A DNA stretch of 59,212 nt. Source: Pseudomonadota bacterium. GTDB lineage: Bacteria > Myxococcota_A > Polyangia > Haliangiales > Haliangiaceae. Below, piece after piece: positions 1 through 9,100 of this stretch. The position numbers and the translations under genes were made by a program. The DNA lies in assembly GCA_023428295.1 (NCBI GenBank), contig JAEYYV010000386.1, positions 1 through 59,212 on the forward strand, in the 5' to 3' direction. Within the stretch, counting starts at the first letter, position 1. Each line of letters opens with the position of its first letter. The notes under the pieces were generated by a model. The model was not told the origin of the DNA, did no database searches, and saw only the letters and a program-made list of their open reading frames with translations.

Positions 1-1
1 G

Positions 2-2098
2 GCGTACCTCGGCCTCGCCGCCAACAAGAGCCGCAACGCCGCCGAGAAGAGCGCCGGCGAAGCGCGCATCGCCGCGGGTCTCGCCGAGGAGCGCTTGACC
101 GCGGGCCTCGTCGCGCAAGGCCGCCGCGAGCTCAACGACAATCGCGGGCTCGCCGCCCTCGCCTACTTCGCCGAGGCGCTGCGTCGCGGCGCCGACTCGC
201 CGGGGCTGCGCCTGATGATCTCGATCGCCAGTCGCGGTCTGCGCGACGAGGTGCTCGTGCTGCATGGCGAGCGCGTCTTCGGCATCACCGCGCTGCCGTC
301 CGGCGGATTCGCCGCCGGCACCACCACCGGCACCGTCGGCTTCTTCGACGAGAAGGCGAAGCGCGTCGCCGACGTGCCTGCCGGCGTGGGCGAGATCGGC
401 CTGTTGCGCGTGCGCGGCGACAAGATGATCGTGATCGCGCGCGAGGGCATCGCGATCGTCGACCTCGCGACGCGCAGCGTGGTGTCCACGATCGACGAGC
501 GCGCGGCGGGCTTCGCGGATCTCGGCCCGGGTTCCGACGAGGTCACGCTCGTCACCGACGCACATCTCGTGGTGCGTGGGATCGATGGCACCGAGCGCCG
601 CAGGTTGGCGTTCGACTTCACGCAGACCGATAGCGAGCCGGTGTTCGGGCAAGGACACGTGTTCATCGCGGACGGAGAGACGGTCCAGGCGATCGATCTC
701 GTCACGATGAAGCATCGCCTGATCGCGGACCACGTCTATGCGGGCCCCGGCGGCAGCGGCGATGGCGCCACGATCCACTACGTCGATCAGAAGCGCGTCG
801 CTCACATCCTCGATGGCGCGGGCAACGAGCTGCGCACGATCAAGCCGCATCAGCGCACGGATGCGATCTACGCGTCGTACGACGGCACGCGCATCGCCGC
901 GATCGGCGATCGCTTGCTCACGGTCTACGATCGCGAGGGCACGGAGCTGCACTCGGTGCCGATGTCACCGCAGGACGAGGAGCTCCTGATCCGCCTGCGC
1001 GATGACGACGTGTGGACCGGCTCCACGCACGGCGTGATCCGCCACTATCACGCGGGCAGGCTCGTCGCCTCGTCGACCTCGCACACGACGGAGATCGAGG
1101 ACATTCGCATCGCGGGAGACTTCATCGTCTCGGCCGGCTTCGACGGCACGATCGTCGTGCAGCGCGCGAGCGCGCGGCAGATCGTCCTCGACAGCACGCC
1201 GTGCAAAGCGGGCAGCTATCAGATGTCGGGCGTGGCGCTCGGCTACTTGTGCGAGGACGGCGTGCAGCACGTATTCCTGGGCCGCACGAAGATCGGCGTG
1301 GTCAACGATCGCGGCATCTACGCAACCGCGTACGACCGCGGGTCCAAGCGCGCCGCGATCGCGGGGAAGGAGCTCTCGATCTTCGACGACAACGGCGCCG
1401 TGATCGCCACGAGCTCCGAGCATCGCGGCCTCCTCGCGTTCGAGGACCCCGATCACCTGCTCTCGATCGCGGGCAAGGCCCTCGGCGACACCACGTCGGA
1501 TGTGTGGCGCTTCACGATCTCCACGAAGACCTGGGAGAAGATCGCCGCGCTCTCCGACGAAATCCGCGGCGCACAAGCGGCCGCCGGTGGCATCTTCCTC
1601 GGCACCCCGTCGCACGTGATCCAGTGGAGAAACGGCGCCGAGGTCCGTCGCGTCGCGAGTGGTGCGCCCGTGGAGTTTGTCTCCGCGTCCGGCAACGGAG
1701 CCGTGGTGGCCGCTCACCTCGAGGGAGGTGCGACCATCCTGCTCGACGGAATGACCGGCGAGATCACGCGCCGTCTCGAGCCCGTCGAGTCGTTCGGCGT
1801 CGCGGCGATCCTCGATCGGACCGGCGATCTCTTGCTGCGGACGAGCCGCGGCACGCTGACGATCTGGGAGCGCCAGACCGGCGACAACCTCGTGTGGAAC
1901 CTGGAGTTCCTACGCGGTTCGTTCGCCGCGGCGTTCAGCGACGACGGCACGATCGAGATCGTCGGCGAGCGCATCGGATACATCGACATCCCGCGCGAGA
2001 CCCGTCCGGTGGCGGAGATCCTCGCCACCATCGAGTGCCGTGTCCCACTGCGCGTCGCTGGCAGCCGCCTCGAAGCGTCCCCCGTCCATTGCCGCTAA
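2..2098 (+). CDS. Beta-propeller (WD40-like) protein, 5' end cut by window edge
   Basis: The frame is open from the first base, so the start lies outside the window. What remains is about 698 residues. The first 40 residues are Ala/Glu/Arg-rich and look like a coiled coil, followed by a short helical TPR-like stretch (AALAYFAEALRRGAD). The rest is a long series of beta-strand-rich units of the type seen in WD40 or PQQ-like propellers (for example VRHYHAGRLV-like blades and DGTIVV motifs). In myxobacteria this coiled-coil plus propeller arrangement is typically the C-terminal half of a membrane Ser/Thr protein kinase; that kinase domain is not visible here, so this identity is inference. The internal TTG at 95 is unlikely to be a start because homologous-looking coiled-coil sequence precedes it in frame. 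The next gene starts 26 bases downstream in the same direction. Confidence 0.75.
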   Translation, partial: AYLGLAANKSRNAAEKSAGEARIAAGLAEERLTAGLVAQGRRELNDNRGLAALAYFAEALRRGADSPGLRLMISIASRGLRDEVLVLHGERVFGITALPSGGFAAGTTTGTVGFFDEKAKRVADVPAGVGEIGLLRVRGDKMIVIAREGIAIVDLATRSVVSTIDERAAGFADLGPGSDEVTLVTDAHLVVRGIDGTERRRLAFDFTQTDSEPVFGQGHVFIADGETVQAIDLVTMKHRLIADHVYAGPGGSGDGATIHYVDQKRVAHILDGAGNELRTIKPHQRTDAIYASYDGTRIAAIGDRLLTVYDREGTELHSVPMSPQDEELLIRLRDDDVWTGSTHGVIRHYHAGRLVASSTSHTTEIEDIRIAGDFIVSAGFDGTIVVQRASARQIVLDSTPCKAGSYQMSGVALGYLCEDGVQHVFLGRTKIGVVNDRGIYATAYDRGSKRAAIAGKELSIFDDNGAVIATSSEHRGLLAFEDPDHLLSIAGKALGDTTSDVWRFTISTKTWEKIAALSDEIRGAQAAAGGIFLGTPSHVIQWRNGAEVRRVASGAPVEFVSASGNGAVVAAHLEGGATILLDGMTGEITRRLEPVESFGVAAILDRTGDLLLRTSRGTLTIWERQTGDNLVWNLEFLRGSFAAAFSDDGTIEIVGERIGYIDIPRETRPVAEILATIECRVPLRVAGSRLEASPVHCR

Positions 2099-2124
2099 GT
2101 CCGCAATTCGCGTACCCTAGCGCC

Positions 2125-3474
2125 GTGATCGACGACCACACCGGTGCGACGACGGAGCAGATCGACAAGACCGCGCCGTTCGGCGATCGCGTCTTGCTCG
2201 TGATCGATGGTGCGGCCCTCCAAGTGGTGCCGCTTCCCGGCTCGGGCACGCTGACGATCGGCCGCGCGAGCGCATGCGACGTGGTGATCGATTCGGGCTC
2301 GGTCTCGCGTCATCACGCGAATCTCCTCCTCGGTGCCGAGGTGAAGATCGAGGACATCGGCAGCTCGAACGGCACCACCGTCGACGGCGCCAAGGTCGCC
2401 ACGCACGCGCCCGCCACGCTCTCGATCGGCGTGCCATTCCTCGTCGGCGCGGTGACGCTCATGGTGCAAACGCGCGCGGGATCGCGGCGCGAGGCCACCA
2501 CCAAGTCGAGCCAGCTCGCCGCGCTCGAGCAGTCCGCCGCGCGCATCGCCGTCGGCAAGCTTCCGATCCTCGTCGTCGGTGAGACGGGCGTCGGCAAGGA
2601 GCGCTTCGCCGAGCGCATCCACGAGATGTCGCCGCGCCGCCCCGCCTCCTTCGTGCGCATCAACTGCAGCGCGATCAGCGAGCCGCTGCTCGAGGTCGAG
2701 CTGTTCGGCAACGACACGCGCCCCGGCATGCTCGAAGCCGCCGACGGTGGCACCGCGTTCCTCTCCGATGTCGATCAGCTCCCGGGCTCGCTCCAGCAGA
2801 AGCTGCTGCGAGTCCTCGAGGACAACGCGGTCCGCCGCACCAACAGCGCCAAGACGCGCGCCGTCGACATTCGCTTCATCGCGTCCACGTCCAAAGATCT
2901 GCAAGCGGAGGTCGAGGCCAACACGTTCCGCCGCGATCTCTACTTCCGCCTCGCCGGCGCCACGTTCGTCGTTCCGCCGCTGCGCGAGCGCAAGGACGAG
3001 GTCATCCCGCTCGCCGAGCAGTTCATCGTCTCGGCCGCGGGCCCGCTCGGCCGCGTCTTCACGCTGTCCGAGGACGCCAAGCAGTGGCTCTCGGGTCACG
3101 ACTGGCCGGGCAACATCCGCGAGCTCCGCAACGCGTGCGAGCGCGCGGTGCTCCTCGCCACCGGCGCCACGATCGAGCTGCACCACCTGACCATCACCTC
3201 CGACGATTCGCTGAAGCGCCCGCCCGGTCAGCGCTTCCGCTCGTCGGCCACCATCCCGCCGCCGATGGGCATCACCGCGCCCACCGCCGCCGACATGCCG
3301 ACGCAAGTCCGCGCCACCGTCGCGGAGCTCGAGAAGCAGCGCATCCTCGAAGCGCTCGAGAAGTGCGCCGGCAACCAAACCCGAGCCGCCGAGCTCCTCG
3401 GCATCTCGCGCCGCACGCTGATCAATCGCCTCGACGAGTACGGCATCGCGCGTCCGCGCAAGCGCGACGAATGA
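2125..3474 (+). CDS. FHA - AAA+ (sigma54-activator-like) - Fis HTH regulator lacking GAFTGA loop
   Basis: A 449-residue regulator starting at GTG 2125, the first start after the preceding stop. Residues 25-115 form an FHA phosphothreonine-binding domain, with GRAS, SRHH and SSNGT motifs. Residues 130-370 form an AAA+ domain like that of bacterial enhancer-binding proteins: the Walker A is GETGVGK (152-158). The C-terminus is a Fis-type helix-turn-helix (NQTRAAELLGISRRTLINRL). Two features are odd. The sigma54-contacting GAFTGA loop is missing: ELFGND runs straight into TRPGMLEAADGG. The Walker B region reads GGTAFLSDVD where GGTLFLDE is usual. It may therefore bind DNA and a phosphoprotein without remodelling sigma54 holoenzyme. 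The upstream propeller protein may be a kinase, a likely phosphopeptide source. It overlaps the following methyltransferase gene by 4 bases (ATGA). Confidence 0.92.
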   Translation: MIDDHTGATTEQIDKTAPFGDRVLLVIDGAALQVVPLPGSGTLTIGRASACDVVIDSGSVSRHHANLLLGAEVKIEDIGSSNGTTVDGAKVATHAPATLSIGVPFLVGAVTLMVQTRAGSRREATTKSSQLAALEQSAARIAVGKLPILVVGETGVGKERFAERIHEMSPRRPASFVRINCSAISEPLLEVELFGNDTRPGMLEAADGGTAFLSDVDQLPGSLQQKLLRVLEDNAVRRTNSAKTRAVDIRFIASTSKDLQAEVEANTFRRDLYFRLAGATFVVPPLRERKDEVIPLAEQFIVSAAGPLGRVFTLSEDAKQWLSGHDWPGNIRELRNACERAVLLATGATIELHHLTITSDDSLKRPPGQRFRSSATIPPPMGITAPTAADMPTQVRATVAELEKQRILEALEKCAGNQTRAAELLGISRRTLINRLDEYGIARPRKRDE

Positions 3475-4634
3475 AGCAGCTCTCCGTCCCCGCGTTTGCC
3501 GCGCAGTTCATCGCGGGCGGCGGTCGCGACGTGGACACCACGCGCCTCTCGCTCGACGCCAAGCCCGGCGAGCACGTTCAGGTCACCGACGACCGCGGTG
3601 ACGAGATCGGCCTCGCGATCGTCGACACCGACAACGCGCGCCTCCGCTTCTTCTCGACCCCGACCGACGGCTTCGCGAAGATCGACGCGGCGCTGATCGG
3701 CTGGCGCGTCGAGCGCGCGCTCGCCCTCCGCAAGCAGCTCGACTTGCCCGGTCCCGATCACGCGTATCGCATCGTCCACGGCGCAGGTGACGGCCTCCCC
3801 GGCCTCGCCGCCGACGTGCTCGGCCGCGTCGCTGTCGTGTGGGCCTACAGCGAAGCGCTTCGCCCGCTCGGGATGAAGCTCGCGGAGTCGATCGTCGGCT
3901 TCGCGCGCCTCGACGGTGCGGTCGTGAAGCTCCGCACCAAAGGTGGCGAATCCAACGTCGCGCAATCCATGACGGGCACGGTGCCCGAGTCGCTCGTCGC
4001 CACCGAGCACGGCGTGCCGTTCGAGATCCACCCACTCGGCGGCCTGAACACGGGCCTGTTCACGGACATGCGCGAGCAACGCCGCGGTCTCGCGCGGTTC
4101 GTGCGCGACAAGCGCGTGCTGAACCTGTTCTCGTACACGGGCGCGCTGTCGGTCGCCTCCGCGCGCTTCGGCGCAGCCACGGTGACGAGCGTCGACACGT
4201 CCTCGGGCGTCCAATCCTGGGCCGCAGGCAACTTCGCGCGTTCCGGCTTCGCACCCGACCCACGTTGGAAGTTCGAAACGGGCGACGCGTCGCGCTTCCT
4301 CGATCGCGCAGCACGCGACAAAGAGCGCTACGACGTGATCCTCTGCGATCCGCCCTCGTCCTCCTCGGCCGCCGGCGTGTCCTGGGCGCTCGGTCGCGAC
4401 TATCCAGATCTGATCGCCAGATGCGCCGCGGTCATTCCGCCGGACGGTCTGCTCTGGCTCGCCGCGAACACGCACGAGCTCGGCTCGCTCGCGAAGCTCG
4501 CGCACAAAGGGCTGCGCCACGCGAACCGCACGGGCGTGATCCTCGAGCAAGGCGGCCTACCGCCGGAGTATCCGACGCTCGTCGCGCAGCCGGCCGATCG
4601 CTACCTACAGATCTGCCTCCTGCGAATTGCGTGA
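3471..4634 (+). CDS. Class I SAM-dependent rRNA methyltransferase, RlmI-like
   Basis: A 387-residue protein starting at ATG 3471 inside an ATGA overlap with the upstream regulator, so translation is probably coupled. The N-terminal 80 residues look like the PUA-type RNA-binding domain of the RlmI/RlmK family (GEHVQVTDDRGDEIGLAIV). The middle carries the family signature NTGLFTDMREQRR. The C-terminal Rossmann methyltransferase has the SAM-binding strand VLNLFSYTGALSVASARFGA and the catalytic-loop ILCDPPSSS. Members methylate C5 of a 23S rRNA cytosine; the exact target here cannot be told from sequence. The very C-terminus (YLQICLLRIA) matches the usual ending of the family, so the gene is complete. 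Confidence 0.9.
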   Translation: MKQLSVPAFAAQFIAGGGRDVDTTRLSLDAKPGEHVQVTDDRGDEIGLAIVDTDNARLRFFSTPTDGFAKIDAALIGWRVERALALRKQLDLPGPDHAYRIVHGAGDGLPGLAADVLGRVAVVWAYSEALRPLGMKLAESIVGFARLDGAVVKLRTKGGESNVAQSMTGTVPESLVATEHGVPFEIHPLGGLNTGLFTDMREQRRGLARFVRDKRVLNLFSYTGALSVASARFGAATVTSVDTSSGVQSWAAGNFARSGFAPDPRWKFETGDASRFLDRAARDKERYDVILCDPPSSSSAAGVSWALGRDYPDLIARCAAVIPPDGLLWLAANTHELGSLAKLAHKGLRHANRTGVILEQGGLPPEYPTLVAQPADRYLQICLLRIA

Positions 4635-4661
4635 GGTCAAGGCTTCCTCTCGGTGACCTCA
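4632..4661. terminator. Inverted repeat between convergent genes
   Basis: TGAGGTCA at 4632-4639 and TGACCTCA at 4654-4661 are a perfect 8-bp inverted repeat with a 14-base loop. The left arm includes the stop codon of the methyltransferase gene. It sits between two convergent genes and could act as a bidirectional hairpin terminator, although no T-tract follows on either strand. Function is inferred from position only. Confidence 0.35.
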
Positions 4662-4771
4662 TCCTCGGCGCGCCGCAATACTCCATCCAGCTGATGGTCA
4701 GTGCATCGCCGGCGTCGTCCGCGACGCACTGACGAGAAGAGAATGCTCTGGCAGGGCGATCGCTCGAACGA

Positions 4772-5994
4772 TCAGAAGATCGTGCCGGTGCACGAGCCGA
4801 GATCGAACAGCAGGAAGATGAGCATCTTCTCGTCGGGCTCGAGCGTCGCGGAGCACCCCGCCGGGAAGCTCGCATTGACCGTGTTCGTGGATTGCGAGAT
4901 ATGCATTCCCGCGTAGACCACGCGGCCGCACTTGTTGTCATCGTCGGCGGCGACCGGGGTGTCGAACGAGAGGTAGTGAACGGTCGGGGGCGTCCCCGAA
5001 CCGTAGAGCCACCGCGTTGTCTTTGGCCCGATGCCGACCGCGTTGAGGGTCTTCTGCGTCAGGCCCGGCACCTGACCGAGCGTGGTGGACGCACCGACGT
5101 TCACGAGCCACTCCGCCAGCGCCATCCCTTTCGGATGCGTGGTGTCGACGAGGTCCGGCGTCGCTGACGAGCCATTGCCCCACGTCGCTGTGGGCAGCCA
5201 CTCGGGGATGAGCGACTTCTGCCAGAGGTAGTGATAGTGCGTGCCGAAGATGCGACCGCCGAGGTCTGCGTACTGGCGCATGACGTCGGGGGCCGTCTTG
5301 TTCTCTGGATGTTCGCTGCCTTCGCACGAGTTGATCACGGCGTCGAACTTCTTCATCTCGTCGAGGTTCGCCCAGAGAGCCGTGGACGGCTGAGCCGCGC
5401 CGGGCGATGCCCCGCCGGCGCCGTTGTAGAAGACGACACGCTTGTCACTGGACGAAGCGTCACCGAACTCGTTCGGATCGATCCCCATCTTCGTGAAGAT
5501 GCATGCGAGAGAATCAAACCCGCCTGTCACCATCGCGATGCGTGGGATCTCGCCTTCGCTCTTGTTGCGGGGCAGACGGAACGTTCCGTCGGGGAGCGTG
5601 TTCTCGCCGCACTGACTGACCGGAACCTCGACGATCCGGCGCCACTTGCCAGTCGTGACGATGACCTGCGCGACGCTTCCCGGTGGGACGTTGTCCAGGC
5701 GGAAGCTTCCGTCGGGACCGCTCTCCGCACGGGTGAGCACACCACCGGGAAGGTCGTTCTCGCAGGAGCCGCACTGGACACCCTCGGTGAACGGCGGCGG
5801 TCGTTGTCCCGGCACGTACACGGTCACACCGTACAGAGGCAGCGTGCCGTTCGGCGCGAACACCTTGCCGCTGATCGACGTGTTGCACGCCGCGTCCTGT
5901 TGCGTGGTTCCACCATCGCCGGCGCCTTCGCGCTCTCGGGTCCGCAAGCGACAAGACTGAGCGAGAGCGCGAGCGCGATTCTTGGTAGGTGCAT
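4772..5994 (-). pseudogene. Lipoprotein with carboxypeptidase-regulatory-like domain, interrupted by one frameshift
   Basis: The signal peptide and the body of this protein lie in different frames. A lipoprotein signal (MHLPRIALALSLSLVAC, lipobox LVAC) starts at ATG 5994. The rest, from GDGGTTQQDAACNTSISG onward, is in the next frame; the two meet near 5915-5925. The span is 1223 bases, one short of a multiple of three, so a single lost base (or an assembly error) restores a 407-residue protein. After the join there is a carboxypeptidase-regulatory-like beta-sandwich (ISGKVFAPNGTLPLYGVTVYV, DGSFRLDNVPPG). A second half resembles type-1 glutamine-amidotransferase or ThuA-like folds (MVTGGFD, FDAVINSCEGSE, LGGRIFGTHYHYLW). 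No usable start exists in the body frame alone. Divergent from the large repeat lipoprotein, with a 139-base shared upstream region. Substrate or ligand unknown. Confidence 0.75.
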
Positions 5995-6133
5995 GCCCGC
6001 GCAGAGTACGCCCACAGGGATTCGCGTGGAGATTTTCGTCGACGCGTGTGGGGCGCTCGTCACATGTCGTACCTGTGCGGCGGTGCGCAGAAAGAAGATT
6101 TCCGAAGCATGTTAGCGTTCTCGACGGGTGGTC

Positions 6134-9100
6134 ATGGTTCGCATTGCTCTGTTCGCGTTGCTGGGGTTTGCCACCGCGTGTGGTGATTCGTCGTCTGCGA
6201 CAGATGCGGCACTTCGCGAGTGCTCGGACGGAATCGATAACGACAACGACGGGCAGATCGACTTCCCCGACGACCTCGGCTGCGTCAGCGATGACGACCC
6301 GAGCGAGGACAGCGCTCCGTCGCCCGCGTGCTCCGACGGGCGCGACAACGACGGCGACACGCTGATCGACTATCCCGTCGATCCGGGATGTCTCGTTCCG
6401 CAAGCGGACAGCGAGGCGGACGATTGCCCGAACGGCGAGAGCTGTCCGCAGTGCGCCGATGGCGTGGACAACGACAACAACGGCTCGATCGACTACCCGA
6501 TGGATCCGGGCTGCGTCGCGGCGGGCGATCCGGTCGAGTTCACCGACAACAGCGTCGCGTGTGGCGCGGGGCTCGTCGTGAGTCAGTTGCCGACGACGGG
6601 CGTGGTGATGGGCATGGTGTCGTCGAGCAGCGTGTCGAACCTCTCGTCGCCGTGTGGTGGCGGCGGTGGCGCGCACGGACTCGCGTACGTGTTTCACGTG
6701 ACCAGCCCGACGGTGATGGTGGCGACGACGATGGACTCGCTCACCAACTTCGACACGGTGTTGGATCTGCGCGGTGCGAGCTGCGCGGACGCGTCGTCGG
6801 AGATCGCGTGTAACGACAACGTCAGCTCGGTGAACAAGACGTCCACGCTCACGCGCGCACTCGGGCCGGGCACGTACTACTTGATCGTGCAGGGCAAGAA
6901 CACGTCGGAGACCGGGACGTTCTACCTCGACGTGAGCTTTCACCCCGGGGCGGGCACGCCGTGCGTAGCGGACGAGTGCGGGCCCGGGCTCGAGTGTCGC
7001 GTGCCGGCGGGCCAGACAGCGAAGGTGTGCATCGGGCCCGTGTGCAGCGATGGCATCGACGACGATGGCGACGGCAAGACGGACTATCCGAGCGATCCGG
7101 GATGCGTGAGCCCGACGGATGCCGACGAGGCAGACGTGTGCGGGACGACGCCGACGGATCCTGCATGTCCTGCGTGCGCGAACACGCTCGACGACGATGG
7201 CGACGGGCTGACGGACTACCCGAACGATCCGAGCTGCGTGGCCGCGTCGACGAGGAGCGAGTCGTGCTTGCAGAGCGAGCCGCTGATCGTGGCGACGGGA
7301 CCGGCGACGAGTGGGACCACGGCGGGCGCCACCAACGACTACACGCCGGTCGCGGGCAGCGTGAATGGACACGCGTGCTCGACGACGGGAACCCATACGG
7401 CGCCCGACGTGGTCGTGCAGCTCGATCTGCCGGCGACGCAGTCGGTGCAGCTGCGGCTCAACCCGGTGGCGTTCGATAGCTCGCACACGCTCTTGTCGGC
7501 GACGTGCAGCGGTGCGCCGATCGATTGCTCCGATGCGGCGATCATGAACCCGGTCAACGGGCTCGCGGCCGGCCGGTACTACGTGGTGATCGACGGCTAC
7601 TCGACGGGCTCGGGCACGTTCACGCTGAACGTGACGGGCACGATCGCGAACGGCGCGAGCTGCGAGTCGCCGTTCTTCGCGCCGGATGGCCTGCAGTGCA
7701 ACGCGGGCTACACGTGCAAGGGAGCGGCGGGCAGCCGCGTGTGTGCGCCGGCGGAGTGCAACGACGGCATCGATAACAACGGCGACTCGCGGATGGACTA
7801 TCCGGCGGATCCGGGGTGCGAGTCGCCGAGCGATGACAGCGAAGACACGGTGTGTCCGGGGGCAGCGTGCCCGGTGTGCGCGGATGGCATCGACAACGAC
7901 CTCGACAATCAGATCGATTACCCGATGGACACGAGCTGTGTCGCCGCGTCGTCGACGTCCGAGGAGTGTCGCGAGACCGAAGCGGTGGAGCCGATCACCG
8001 CGCCCACGACGACCGGCACGCTCGTCGGTGCTACGGACGATCACGATCCGTCGTGCACCACGACGAACGCGCCCGATCGCATCTACAGCCTGAACATCAC
8101 GACGCCGCTGCAGTCACTGGTGATCGACACGGAAGGGTCGGCGGTGGACACCGTGCTGTCGCTGATGGGTGCTGCGTGCGTCGAACCGGCGATCGCGTGC
8201 GACGACGATGGCGGGCTCGGTGTTGGCGACTCGCTGATCACGCGCACCAACGTGCTGCCGCAGTCGTTCAAGATCGCGGTCGACGGCAAGAACACGGCGC
8301 TCGACACGTACGTGCTGAACGTGCGCGGCACGCTGTATCCCGGCGCGAGCTGCGAGTCGCCGCTCGTGACGGCCGGCGTTGTCGTGTGTCCACCGATGTT
8401 CGGCTGCAACGGCACGCCCGGCGCGCGCACGTGCACCGCCGCGCAGTGCCTCGACGGTGTCGACAACAACGGCGACGGTCGCATCGACTTTCCGAACGAT
8501 CCGGGATGCACGTCGGGCAACGACAACACCGAGGACACCGTGTGCCCGGGCCCCTCGTGTCCCCAGTGTAGCGACGGCATCGACAACGACGGCGATCTGC
8601 GCATCGACTATCCCAGCGACGCGGGGTGCGCGTCGGCATCGGGACCGACGGAGAGCTGCTTCGACAGCGACGCGATCCAACCGATCACGCTCCCGTTCCA
8701 TACGGACGACCTGACGAACAAGACGGACGATCGCCTCCCGATGTGCGCGCAGACGATCGGCGGCGTGGATGTCGTGTGGTCGCTCGACGTGCCGGACCTG
8801 CAATCGCTGACGATCGACACGGAGGGCTCCGTCGTCGACACGCTGCTGACGTTCATGAACGCGGATTGCTCCACGTCGGCGATCGCGTGCGACGACGACG
8901 GCGGCGTGGGCGTCGGCGACTCGCTGATCACGCGCGCGTTCGTGCCCGCTGGCAAGTACACCATCGGCGTCGACGCGAAGTCGATCGTGCCCAACACGTA
9001 CAACCTCGCGGTGCGCGGCATCGTGGCGCCTGGAGGGAGCTGCGAGCATCCGCTGTTCGCGACGGGCGTGCTCGCGTGCTCGGTGGGCTTTGCGTGCGAC

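Noticed and set aside
6000..8044. Long minus-strand open frame joined to the frameshifted lipoprotein gene
   Set aside because: It is an antisense shadow of the repeat lipoprotein gene: Arg/His/Val-rich, with no recognisable domain, and no start that would supply the signal peptide.
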